NCBI RefSeq assembly: GCF_014212125.1
Contig: NZ_JACJVP010000041.1
Span: 143,766-207,765 of the forward strand
Reading direction: 5' to 3'
Origin: Cohnella nanjingensis
GTDB lineage: Bacteria; Bacillota; Bacilli; Paenibacillales; Paenibacillaceae
Length of the DNA: 64,000 bases
Below, in pieces: positions 16,921-25,101 of the stretch. The notes beneath the pieces were generated by a model. It made no database searches, was not told the origin of the DNA, and saw only the letters and a program-made list of their open reading frames with translations. The number at the start of each line of letters is the position of its first letter. Position 1 is the stretch's first letter. The position numbers were made by a program, and so were the translations under genes.

Positions 16921-17298
16921 TTAAAGGCCTAACGTCACGACTCTGCCGACCACTTGACCCGCGACTGATTCCGCGCTTCCCCCGTTAATGCCGAGCCCGC
17001 TGCCCACGCCGTTGAAGAAGTCGGTCGCGCCGGACTTGCTGCCGCCCGCTACGCTCTCCAGCTCGCTCTCCAGCAATTCGCCTTCCGCCTTGACGACGGG
17101 AGGCAGAATGATGCTCAATTGATTCGCGGATTGATCGAGCACGCCGATCTTGAAGCTCGCCGGCACCTCGAGTCCGCTCTCTTGTTGAATCGCCGCGTGA
17201 ATGTCGCTCACGCACAGTTCCCTGAATGCCAAATCCGTCGCCGCTCTTGCGCCTACTTTTCTTACCGCTTCTTCCACGGTTGCTTGGGTCCAACTCAC
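16921..17298 (-). CDS. RiPP precursor with nitrile-hydratase-like leader peptide (NHLP)
   Basis: A 125-residue peptide. Residues 1-86 match the NHLP leader: EEAVRKVGARAATDLAFREL, then a strand-rich part with SFKIGVLDQSANQLSIILPP, and the terminal ELLESELESVAGG with a double-glycine cleavage site. The remaining 39 residues are a Gly/Ser/Val-rich core starting SKSGATDFFNG and ending VVTLGL. The core has no Cys and only one Lys, at core position 2. The GTG at 17298 has GAGGAGG at ideal spacing and is preferred over an ATG at 17334. It lies directly after the two NHLM exporter genes, which should cleave and export it. No cyclodehydratase, lanthipeptide or radical-SAM gene is near. Confidence 0.88.
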   Translation of the reverse strand: MSWTQATVEEAVRKVGARAATDLAFRELCVSDIHAAIQQESGLEVPASFKIGVLDQSANQLSIILPPVVKAEGELLESELESVAGGSKSGATDFFNGVGSGLGINGGSAESVAGQVVGRVVTLGL

Positions 17299-17405
17299 AG
17301 CCGATTCCTCCTCATATTTCTTGATATTTATCATTAACCCGACGAATCGCCGGGAGAATGAACGCTAGTCAAAGCCCTGCGGATCTCTCGATCGCAAGCG
17401 ATCCG

Positions 17406-17585
17406 TTAGTCCACGATCCGCTCGATTTCCCTACCAACTTGCTGCCCCCATCGCCGATCCGCTCTCCGGTGGAGATGCTCCGCCAGGAGAATGAACGCCA
17501 TGCGCAATGGGTCACGGGGATCCGAGGCGCCTGCGATGATCGCCAGGTTCGTCCCGCCCTCGGATCCGGGATCGGCTGCCGGCCA
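17406..17585 (-). other. Coding-like open frame directly after the exporter stop
   Basis: In the same frame as the upstream ABC protein, the reading continues for 59 codons beyond its TGA to a TAA at 17406. It contains a plausible amphipathic stretch (MAFILLAEHLHRRADRRWG) and has high third-position GC, unlike the other frames. There is no well-placed start with a ribosome-binding site, so it may be a lost C-terminal extension, a frameshifted small gene, or chance. I do not recognise it. Confidence 0.3.
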
Positions 17586-20504
17586 TCAGGCCAGCTGCCG
17601 CTTGGCGAGCTCCAGGAACAGCCCTTCCTGCTTCATCAGCTCCGCATAGGTTCCCGACTGGATCACGCGTCCGCCGTCCAGCACGAAGATGCGATCGGCA
17701 TTCCGGATCGTGCTGAGCCGGTGCGCGATCACCACGCGCGTCGCGCGAAGCTTGTCCAGGCTCTCGCTGACGATGGCCTGCGTCCGATTATCCAGCGCGC
17801 TGGTGGCTTCGTCGAACAAGAGAATCTTGGGCCTTCTGGCGAGCGCCCTGGCGATGAGCATCCGCTGCCGCTGTCCGCCGGACAGCGTGCCGCCGCCTTC
17901 GGAGATGACCGTGTGCATGCCCATCGGCATCTGCTGGATGTCCTGATCGAAGCCTGCCATCCGGGCGGCTTCCCATGCCTCCTGATGCGTCAGATTGGAG
18001 GAGCCGATGATGTTGGTATAGATATCGCCCGCCATGACTTTGCCGTGCTGCAGCACGACGCCGAGCTGACTGCGAACGGACCGGATATCCAGCGATTTCA
18101 TGTCCTGGCCGTCATAGTAAATCGAGCCCGACTCCGCCTTCTCGAATCCGAGCAGCAGCCGAAGCAAGGACGACTTGCCGCAGCCCGATGCGCCGACGAG
18201 CGCGACGAACTCGCCCGGACGGATCGTCAGAGACAGATCGTTCAGCACGAGCCGCTGGTCCGCGGCATAACGGAAGCTCACATGCCGGACTTCGATCCCG
18301 CCGACGAGTTCTCCCGGATCGTCCATCGCCTCGTGCACCTCGGGCACCGACTGCAGGATCGGCTTGGTCCGCTCGAGCAGCGGCACGATGTTGAGCAAGG
18401 AGACCGCGGCGGTCGACATCGCGAGCATCGCGCCCAGGAAGGTCGTGAACGCCGAGAAGAAGGCGATGAACCGGCCCGCGCTAAGTCCGTTCGACTGGTT
18501 CGCGACGAGGTAGAACAGCGCGATCGAGGCCGCGATGGGGAAGATGGCGTTAAACACGGCGTGGACGTTGGTGATCGATCTCGCCTGGAACGAAGTCTCC
18601 TTCATCTCTCCGAACAGTTTGGCCCACAGGACGAAGGCCCGACGCTCCGCCGCGGCCATCCGGAACTTCGAGATGCCGTTAATGATCTGCAGGACGGTGC
18701 CCACGAGCTTGCCTTGCAGCCTTAGCAGCACGCGCTGCTTGCGCACCAGCGCGAAGCCGATGCCGACGGTCGCGAGCATGGAGACGAGCACGAGCGATGC
18801 CGCCGCCAATGCCAGCTTCACGTCGTAATGAAAGAGCAAGAAGAAGTTGAAGGAAGAGAAAATGCCCGAGAATATCGCGGTTACCGCCACGCCCGACAGC
18901 ATCTTCCGGATGTCGTTGATGCTGTTCGCCCGATTCGCCAGATCCCCCGCCGTGAATTGGCGGAAGAAGGATGCGGGCAACTGAAGCAGCCGATCCCACA
19001 CCGCCGCCTGAATCGAGCCGTCCATCTTCCCTTCGATCCGGAGCATCGCTATCGCTCGCGTGAGCTCGAACAGCGCCGTCGCGAGCGTGATGGAGAGCAG
19101 GATGAGCCCCATCTGCAGCAGCGGGCCTCGTTGGGCCGCCGGAATGATCGCGTCGAAGAGGATGCCGCTCGCGATCGGCACGCACATGCCGAGCAGTCCC
19201 GCGGCGATCCCGAGCAGCGTCACCCGCGCGAAGTCGCGCCTGATCGTCCGATGGCTGCCGAACTTCAGGATGTCGAGGACGGTCAGCGGAACGGACGGCA
19301 GCGCGCGGTAGAACATATGGGCCACGGTCGCAAGCTTCGCGGCCGTCTCCGCCGTGACCGCGGTCTCCGTGCCGTCGGCGGGATGAACGAGACGATAGCC
19401 GGACGGCCCTCGCGGCAGCAGCGCGACCGGGTGGTCCCCCTCTTCGAGAAAGGCCAGCAGCGGTCCGTTGTCCGTCTTCCACCAGCGATCCCTCAGCACG
19501 ACCTGGCGCGACCGGAACCCGGAAGCTTTGGCGATCTCGCTGACGGGATCCCGCGATCTCCGCATCCGATGCGCGGGAACCGGCTTGACGGCGATCCCCA
19601 TGGCTTCCCCTACGAGGCTTGCCGCCGCATGGAGGGCGTCGCCCGATATAGGCTCGGCCCCCGTCTTCACGCTCGAACCGCCGGTCACGGAAGCCAATCT
19701 TCGGATCGCCCGTTCCATCACGGCATGATCCTGCTCGGTCTTCAACTTGAGCCGCTCCCGTTCGAATTGCTCCTCGAACGGATGGACTTGACGCAAGCGT
19801 TCCGCTATAAGCCGATGGTACGCGGACAAGGCCGCAACCGACGGATCCCGCTCCAGCCACTCCAGCGTGCCGAGGACGGACAGCTTGGACGGTTCGGCTG
19901 CCGTCAGCCAGCTTGCCGGCGTCAGCGGGAACAGCGAGCCCGGCCGGCCGATCGCGAGACCGTCATCGCCCATCCAGTGCAGCGCGCCTTCGTTCAAGAG
20001 GATCCAAGTCGGGGCCGCCGTGCGCAGCGTCGTTCGCTCCGCCGCCTCGACGGCAACGCCAAGCGCCAAGTCGATGCTCGGTTCCGCCGGCTCGGCTAGG
20101 ACCGATAACGCCGGCCAGGCCAGAACCCATGCCTCGATCGCTCGCGCGGCCGCTGTCCGAATCGCGGGCGAAGCGGACAGCGCGCGAATCCAGGCGGCTT
20201 TGTCCATTCGGAGCAGCCGGGTTCCGGAGCCGGCGACGAGGATGCCCGCCGAACCGTTCCGGCCGGCATCCGTCGGATCGTATCCGAATAGGAACTGCCC
20301 CGGCTCCAGGCCAAACAGGAAGCGCCTTGGGCGGATCACTTCTTCTTCGTGCAACGCCACGGCGAACACATCCGCATGTCCGGCTTGAACCATCCACACG
20401 GATGCTTCGTCGCGGATGATCAAGGGGCGGTTCCCTTCGGCTTCCGTCACGGCGCCCTCTTCGGCGAACAGTCGCTGCAGTTCGGATGTATCCGATCGAT
20501 TCAC
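17586..20504 (-). CDS. NHLM-type bacteriocin ABC exporter, ATP-binding/permease protein
   Basis: A 972-residue protein. A long N-terminal region of about 420 residues, with no C39 peptidase motif, precedes a six-helix ABC exporter membrane domain and an ATPase. Walker A is GASGCGKSS near residue 775, the signature is LSGGQRQRM, Walker B is ILLFDEATSALD, and the H-loop is VIAHRLST. This layout matches the second ABC protein of NHLM (nitrile hydratase leader microcin) systems. The GTG at 20504 follows AAGGAGG and is preferred over a TTG at 20534 that would overlap the partner gene. It pairs with the peptidase-bearing exporter immediately upstream and the HlyD adaptor. The N-terminal domain's role is unknown. 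Confidence 0.9.
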   Translation of the reverse strand: MNRSDTSELQRLFAEEGAVTEAEGNRPLIIRDEASVWMVQAGHADVFAVALHEEEVIRPRRFLFGLEPGQFLFGYDPTDAGRNGSAGILVAGSGTRLLRMDKAAWIRALSASPAIRTAAARAIEAWVLAWPALSVLAEPAEPSIDLALGVAVEAAERTTLRTAAPTWILLNEGALHWMGDDGLAIGRPGSLFPLTPASWLTAAEPSKLSVLGTLEWLERDPSVAALSAYHRLIAERLRQVHPFEEQFERERLKLKTEQDHAVMERAIRRLASVTGGSSVKTGAEPISGDALHAAASLVGEAMGIAVKPVPAHRMRRSRDPVSEIAKASGFRSRQVVLRDRWWKTDNGPLLAFLEEGDHPVALLPRGPSGYRLVHPADGTETAVTAETAAKLATVAHMFYRALPSVPLTVLDILKFGSHRTIRRDFARVTLLGIAAGLLGMCVPIASGILFDAIIPAAQRGPLLQMGLILLSITLATALFELTRAIAMLRIEGKMDGSIQAAVWDRLLQLPASFFRQFTAGDLANRANSINDIRKMLSGVAVTAIFSGIFSSFNFFLLFHYDVKLALAAASLVLVSMLATVGIGFALVRKQRVLLRLQGKLVGTVLQIINGISKFRMAAAERRAFVLWAKLFGEMKETSFQARSITNVHAVFNAIFPIAASIALFYLVANQSNGLSAGRFIAFFSAFTTFLGAMLAMSTAAVSLLNIVPLLERTKPILQSVPEVHEAMDDPGELVGGIEVRHVSFRYAADQRLVLNDLSLTIRPGEFVALVGASGCGKSSLLRLLLGFEKAESGSIYYDGQDMKSLDIRSVRSQLGVVLQHGKVMAGDIYTNIIGSSNLTHQEAWEAARMAGFDQDIQQMPMGMHTVISEGGGTLSGGQRQRMLIARALARRPKILLFDEATSALDNRTQAIVSESLDKLRATRVVIAHRLSTIRNADRIFVLDGGRVIQSGTYAELMKQEGLFLELAKRQLA

Positions 20505-20530
20505 CGTCTTCCCCTCCTTTCCTTGCTCGA

Positions 20531-22723
20531 TCAATGCTCTTCGATCAGCCTTGCGTAGACGCCGTTCCGGGCGAGCAGCTCTTGATGGGTGCCTCGTTCC
20601 GCGACTTTACCCCGATGCATCACGATAATCTCGTCCGCGTCGCGGATCGTGCTGAGTCTGTGCGCTACGATGAGGCAGGTGCATCCTCTTCTCCGGATAC
20701 TGGCATCCACCAGCTGTTCCGTCTTCGGGTCCAGCGCGCTTGTCGCTTCGTCCAGAACCAGGACGGACGGATTGCCCGCCAGCGCTCTGGCGATCTCCAG
20801 CCGTTGCCGTTGTCCGCCGCTGAAGTTGCCGCCGCTCTCCTCGATGAGGTGATCGTAGCCGCCGCTGCGCGCGCTGATGTCGTCGTGGATGCGGGCGTCC
20901 TTGGCCGCCCGCACGATATCCGTCTCCGGAACGGTCGCGTCCCACAGCGACAGATTGTCTCGAATCGTCCCTTCGAACAGATGGATCTCTTGATCCACGA
21001 CCGCCACGGAGTGTCCGATCACCGAGCGGGAGAGCTGCCCCCGCGGCGCGTCGTCGAAGCGGATCTCGCCCGACCAAGGCTCGTAGATGCCCGCCACCAG
21101 CTTCGCGACCGTCGACTTGCCGCTTCCTGATCCGCCGACGAGCGCTACCCGCATGCCCGGCTTCAGCGCCAGGCTGAAATTCTCGATCAACGGACCTTCC
21201 AGCCGGCTGTAGCCGAAAGTAACCTCACGGAGTTCGACGAATCCCGCCAGCTTGGCTTCCGTCTCGGCCTCCGGGTCGCGCGCCGTCTCATCCGCCGTCA
21301 CCTGCGCGTCCGCTTGATAGTTCAGGACGTCGTCCAGCCGTTTGAGACCGCCTTGCGCTTCCTGCAACGAGCTGCCAAGCTGCACGATCTGGTTAACCGG
21401 CTCGATGAAGCTGGCCATCAAGCTCTGAAAAGCCACGAGCATGCCGACCGTCAATACGCCGTCCATCACTTGCGCGCCGCCGACCGATAGGATCGCCGCC
21501 GTGCCGAGGCCGGACAGCAGGCCGGGCACGGCCGACAGCAGGCCGGACGAGACGCCGAGCTGCTGCTGGGATTGCAGCAGCTTGCTTTGGTACCCGGACC
21601 ACTTGGCGAAGAAGTCGGACTCCGAACCGCTCGATTTCAGCGTTTCGATGAATTGCAGTCCGCCCATCGATACGCCCTGCATCTTGCCCGATTCCTGCAG
21701 CAGACGCATGTTCTGGTCGACTCTTTGCTTGGAGACGAAGCGCAGGAAGAGCACGTTCGCCAGGGCGGCCGCCACGGCGATTGCCGTCAACAGGAAGCTG
21801 TATTGCAGCATGAGCAGCAGATAGAAGACGATCATGATCGCATTCAGTGCCGCGACGGCCAGATCGCCCGACAGCAGCTGCGCCACGCGGTCGTTGATCA
21901 TGACCCTGGAGCCGATCTCGCCGCCGTACCGTTGGGAGAAGAATTCGATCGGAAGCCTTAATACGTGCCAGAAGAACCGCCCGGACGTGCTGAGCGAGAA
22001 CTTCATCTCGAGCCGGAGCAAGTAATATCGCTGAAGCCAGGTTAACGCCGCGCGCATCAAAGCGGTGGCCAGCATGCCGAGCAGCAGCGGGACCAGCCAA
22101 CTGTGCATACCGCCAAGCAGGATGTTGTCGATGAGCACTTTGGTGAACACCGGGATAACCAAACCGGGAACGACCAGGAACAGCCCGGCCAAGATCGCGT
22201 AGACCAAGGCCGACTCCGACCCTTGCAGCCGGCGGCGAAGCGATCCCCATATCCCTGGCCGTCCGCCCAGGCGCTCGTACTGCCCGGAAGGCTCGAACGT
22301 CAGCGCCACGCCGGTGAAGGACAAGTCGAACTCCGCTTCGGACACGATTCTCGGACCGACGGCGGGATCGTTCAAGTACACGCGGCCGTTCTTGAATCCT
22401 TCCAGCACGATGAAGTGGTTGAAGTTCCAATGGATGATCATCGGCAGCGGCATCCGGCGAAGATCCTCCGGATTTTTCTTGAATCCCTTGGCGATCAGGC
22501 CATAATTCCGCGCCGCCTTGAGGATATTATTCGCTTTGCTCCCGTCCCTGGAGACGCCGCATGCCACCCGCAGCTCCTCCAGCGGGATATGACTCCCGAA
22601 GCTGCCTAGCACGATGGCCAGCGCCGCGGCGCCGCACTCCACGGCTTCCATTTGCAGAACGGTCGGCGTCTTCACCCGTCTAGGCGCGCCGTTCTTGGGG
22701 CTCATGCGAATCTTCGCTTCCAT
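20531..22723 (-). CDS. NHLM-type ABC exporter with C39 leader peptidase
   Basis: A 730-residue peptidase-containing ABC transporter. The N-terminal C39 domain has its Cys in QMEAVECGAAALAIVLG, His in HWNFNHFIVLEGF and Asp in YLNDPAVGPR, so it should cut the precursor after Gly-Gly. A six-helix membrane domain follows, then an ATPase with GGSGSGKST, FSGGQRQRLEIARAL, VLVLDEATSALD and IVAHRLST. All key residues are intact. It acts in the cytoplasmic membrane, coupling leader removal to export. The gene lies 19 bases after the HlyD gene and 26 bases before the second ABC gene. The natural substrate is the NHLP peptide at 16921-17298. Confidence 0.94.
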   Translation of the reverse strand: MEAKIRMSPKNGAPRRVKTPTVLQMEAVECGAAALAIVLGSFGSHIPLEELRVACGVSRDGSKANNILKAARNYGLIAKGFKKNPEDLRRMPLPMIIHWNFNHFIVLEGFKNGRVYLNDPAVGPRIVSEAEFDLSFTGVALTFEPSGQYERLGGRPGIWGSLRRRLQGSESALVYAILAGLFLVVPGLVIPVFTKVLIDNILLGGMHSWLVPLLLGMLATALMRAALTWLQRYYLLRLEMKFSLSTSGRFFWHVLRLPIEFFSQRYGGEIGSRVMINDRVAQLLSGDLAVAALNAIMIVFYLLLMLQYSFLLTAIAVAAALANVLFLRFVSKQRVDQNMRLLQESGKMQGVSMGGLQFIETLKSSGSESDFFAKWSGYQSKLLQSQQQLGVSSGLLSAVPGLLSGLGTAAILSVGGAQVMDGVLTVGMLVAFQSLMASFIEPVNQIVQLGSSLQEAQGGLKRLDDVLNYQADAQVTADETARDPEAETEAKLAGFVELREVTFGYSRLEGPLIENFSLALKPGMRVALVGGSGSGKSTVAKLVAGIYEPWSGEIRFDDAPRGQLSRSVIGHSVAVVDQEIHLFEGTIRDNLSLWDATVPETDIVRAAKDARIHDDISARSGGYDHLIEESGGNFSGGQRQRLEIARALAGNPSVLVLDEATSALDPKTEQLVDASIRRRGCTCLIVAHRLSTIRDADEIIVMHRGKVAERGTHQELLARNGVYARLIEEH

Positions 22724-22742
22724 CGGGCTGTCAGCTCCATTT

Positions 22743-23708
22743 TCACTTGATCTGCGGAATCACGGACGTGATCGGCTTCTGTTGTTTGACGATGATGGAG
22801 GCCGACACCAAGGTGCCGCTGTCGATCTCGATCGGCGGTCCCTCTCCAGTCGACCATTTGTAGCCGCTGACCGTATGAGGGTCCAGGATCGGATCGACCC
22901 GCACTTCCAACAAGGCGGCTCCTCGTCCTCCTAACTCGCCTACGAGCGCCTCGTTGCCGAGCGTAAGGAGCATCGACTGGGCGGTCACCGGGAATTCGGA
23001 GATGGAGGTCACCCGGCCCCGGATGAACCCGAACTCCTCCCGGTTGACCGAGCTCGGGGAGATATCGACCTGCATGCCGGGAAGGATCTTCTTCCCTTCC
23101 TGCAGGCTGAGGTACATCACCGCATTCAACGCCTTCGCCTGCTTGTCTCCCGACTCGATGACGAAGAGCGGCGTCCCCGCCCCGACCGCCGCGCCTAATT
23201 TGGAACGAACCTCCAGCACGCGGCCGGTATAGGGGCTCACGATTCTGGACGCGTTCGCGTAATCGGACTGCAGGGCCGTTACGGCTGTCTTTAGCTTCTC
23301 GACTTGGCCGGAAGATTCCGCGGTCGCTTGCAGCCGATCAGTTGCTTCCGCCGCCTGCAGCGATTGCTGGAGCTGGCCCAACTGCTCCAGCAGCTGCGGC
23401 TGCTCGACCCGGGCGAGCACATCGCCTTTGTTCACGTAATCGTTCGCGACCGCCCGAATGTCGGTGATCGTCCCGCTCGATTCGGCATAAATATTTTGCA
23501 GGCCGCCCGGCCGTATGAACACGCCCTGCGATGGAATCTTCGTGCTCAGCGTGCCCCCGAACCCCCATGCGATCGCGGAGACGAGCAGCACGCCGAGCGC
23601 CAGGAGCGCGACCCAGCCTTTGGGGGAAGTGACCCGCATCAACGTATCCAATTGCTCGGGCGAGGACAGCCTCTCCACGGACACCTTGCGAAAGACTTCA
23701 TTATTCAT
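22743..23708 (-). CDS. NHLM secretion protein, HlyD/membrane-fusion type
   Basis: A 321-residue adaptor. One N-terminal membrane helix (GWVALLALGVLLVSAIAWGF, about residues 31-50) is followed by a biotinyl-lipoyl-like half motif (GTITDIRAVANDYVNKGDVL), a coiled-coil segment (LGQLQQSLQAAEATD) and the second half motif (IVSPYTGRVLEVRSKLGAAV). This is the usual order in HlyD-type accessory proteins of NHLM and bacteriocin exporters. It should sit on the outer face of the membrane beside the two ABC proteins. Its start overlaps the end of the LivK-like lipoprotein gene by eight bases, which ties that protein to the export operon. Confidence 0.92.
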   Translation of the reverse strand: MNNEVFRKVSVERLSSPEQLDTLMRVTSPKGWVALLALGVLLVSAIAWGFGGTLSTKIPSQGVFIRPGGLQNIYAESSGTITDIRAVANDYVNKGDVLARVEQPQLLEQLGQLQQSLQAAEATDRLQATAESSGQVEKLKTAVTALQSDYANASRIVSPYTGRVLEVRSKLGAAVGAGTPLFVIESGDKQAKALNAVMYLSLQEGKKILPGMQVDISPSSVNREEFGFIRGRVTSISEFPVTAQSMLLTLGNEALVGELGGRGAALLEVRVDPILDPHTVSGYKWSTGEGPPIEIDSGTLVSASIIVKQQKPITSVIPQIK

Positions 23709-24861
23709 TCGCTCGTGCTCCTTCGGTCAAGTACTGGAACGCGCCGTCCTTGACTTGCTTCAGAATGATCGGCATATCGCGGACGTCGCCGCTGCCGTCG
23801 AAGGAATGGGGCCCGGATGCGCCCTGCCAGGACTTCGTCCGCTTCAGCGCTTCGGCCAGCTTCGAAGGCTCCCGCGAGCCCGCCTGCTCCAGCGCGTATG
23901 CCAGCAGCTTCAACGAGTCGTAGCCTTGCGCCGCCCACTTGCGAGGCGCCTCGTTATACTTGTCCTCATAGCTCCGGACAAAATGCCGCACGGCTTCGTT
24001 CGCGGCGAACGGATTGAAGATGGAGGCGACGACCGTATCTTCCGCAGCGCCGCCCGCCGTATCCGCCAGCGCGGCCGCGTCCAGTCCGTCTCCGCCGATC
24101 ACGGGCACCTTCATCCCCGCTTTACGCAGATCCGAGACGAACTTGGCGCCATCGGGCATGACCTCCGCTACGAAGACGGCGTCGCAGCCCAGCAGCTTCC
24201 ACTTGGCCACGATCCGCCGCAGGTCGTTCAGATCCTTGTAGTCGGTCAGGCGGTCGACGGTCTGCATCCCTACCGCCTTGGCTTCATCCTCGAAAGCATT
24301 GGCCAACCCTCGTCCGTACTCGTCGTTCGCGTAGAAGATTGCCACGTTATTGAAGCGCTTGGCATGCGCGTATGCCGCCATGGTCGAACCGATCTGCGTA
24401 TCGTCGGGAATCAGCCGGAACACGCGATCCACTCCGGCCGCCGTAAGCCCCGGCGCGGTCGAAGACGGCGCCAATAACAGCAATCCCGCATGGTCGTATA
24501 CTTTGGACGCGGGAACGGCGACCGCCGAGCTCCGGTGACCGATCACCGCCGTCAGCTCCGAATTGTTGGCGAAAGCCTGCGCGATCGTAAGCCCGTCCGT
24601 CACCGAAGACTTGTCGTCCTTCTCGATGAGCCGGATTCGGCTCCCCAGTACGCCCTGCCGATTGATCTCGTCCAAGGCCAGCTCCAGTCCCTCCCGGAAC
24701 CCTTCATTGCGATCCGCGAATGGCCATGCCACCCCCACGAGAATATCGCCCGTCTGTCTGCTTAGCGTACGGTCGCGTTCCTGACGCACAGTACCTGCAT
24801 GCGAGCAAGAGGTTAGCACTAGCATCGCGATGAAAACGGCGATTATCGTTCTGGATCTCAT
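23701..24861 (-). CDS. LivK-type (periplasmic-binding fold I) lipoprotein
   Basis: A 386-residue lipoprotein. The signal peptide (MRSRTIIAVFIAMLVLTSC) ends at a lipobox Cys. The mature part is a type I periplasmic-binding protein of the branched-chain amino acid family: ILVGVAWPFADRNEGFREGL, then VIGHRSSAVAVPASKVYDHAG and WAAQGYDSLKLLAYAL. Usually these feed LivHMGF permeases, but none is encoded nearby. The gene overlaps the HlyD gene, so it is the first gene of the export operon. Binding a peptide, precursor or signal for the exporter or the neighbouring two-component system is possible but only inferred. Upstream (24862-25052) I see no gene; it likely holds the promoter. Confidence 0.87.
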   Translation of the reverse strand: MRSRTIIAVFIAMLVLTSCSHAGTVRQERDRTLSRQTGDILVGVAWPFADRNEGFREGLELALDEINRQGVLGSRIRLIEKDDKSSVTDGLTIAQAFANNSELTAVIGHRSSAVAVPASKVYDHAGLLLLAPSSTAPGLTAAGVDRVFRLIPDDTQIGSTMAAYAHAKRFNNVAIFYANDEYGRGLANAFEDEAKAVGMQTVDRLTDYKDLNDLRRIVAKWKLLGCDAVFVAEVMPDGAKFVSDLRKAGMKVPVIGGDGLDAAALADTAGGAAEDTVVASIFNPFAANEAVRHFVRSYEDKYNEAPRKWAAQGYDSLKLLAYALEQAGSREPSKLAEALKRTKSWQGASGPHSFDGSGDVRDMPIILKQVKDGAFQYLTEGARANE

Positions 24862-25052
24862 TAGCCGGTATCCCCTTTGCCCTTATCGCTGCTCTTGTTC
24901 CAATCGTTCTTGTCCATCTATTCCCGCGCGGGCCGCGCTATCGAGACGCCTCGCATTTTGTCGCATCCTCACGATTTTCTATGTCCTTGTTCCTATGTCA
25001 GTCTACTGAAGCCGAATAAAAGAATAATGAAAGACTAGACCGAGAAAAAGAC

Positions 25053-25086
25053 AAAAACCGCGCAGCATCAAGGCTTCGCGGTTTTT
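25053..25086 (-). terminator. Intrinsic terminator after the SARP response regulator
   Basis: AAAAACCGCG and CGCGGTTTTT flank a 14-base loop, giving a stem with A/T tails on both sides, so it can work in both directions. It lies 16 bases past the response regulator stop. A near copy of the whole element is at 29876-29905. It separates the kinase/regulator operon from the exporter operon. Confidence 0.8.
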
Positions 25087-25101
25087 CGACGTTCGAGATA
25101 T

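Noticed and set aside
17358..18725. Plus-strand open frame of 455 codons
   Set aside because: It lies antisense to the NHLM ABC exporter, with Arg/Pro/His-rich composition typical of a GC-rich shadow frame.
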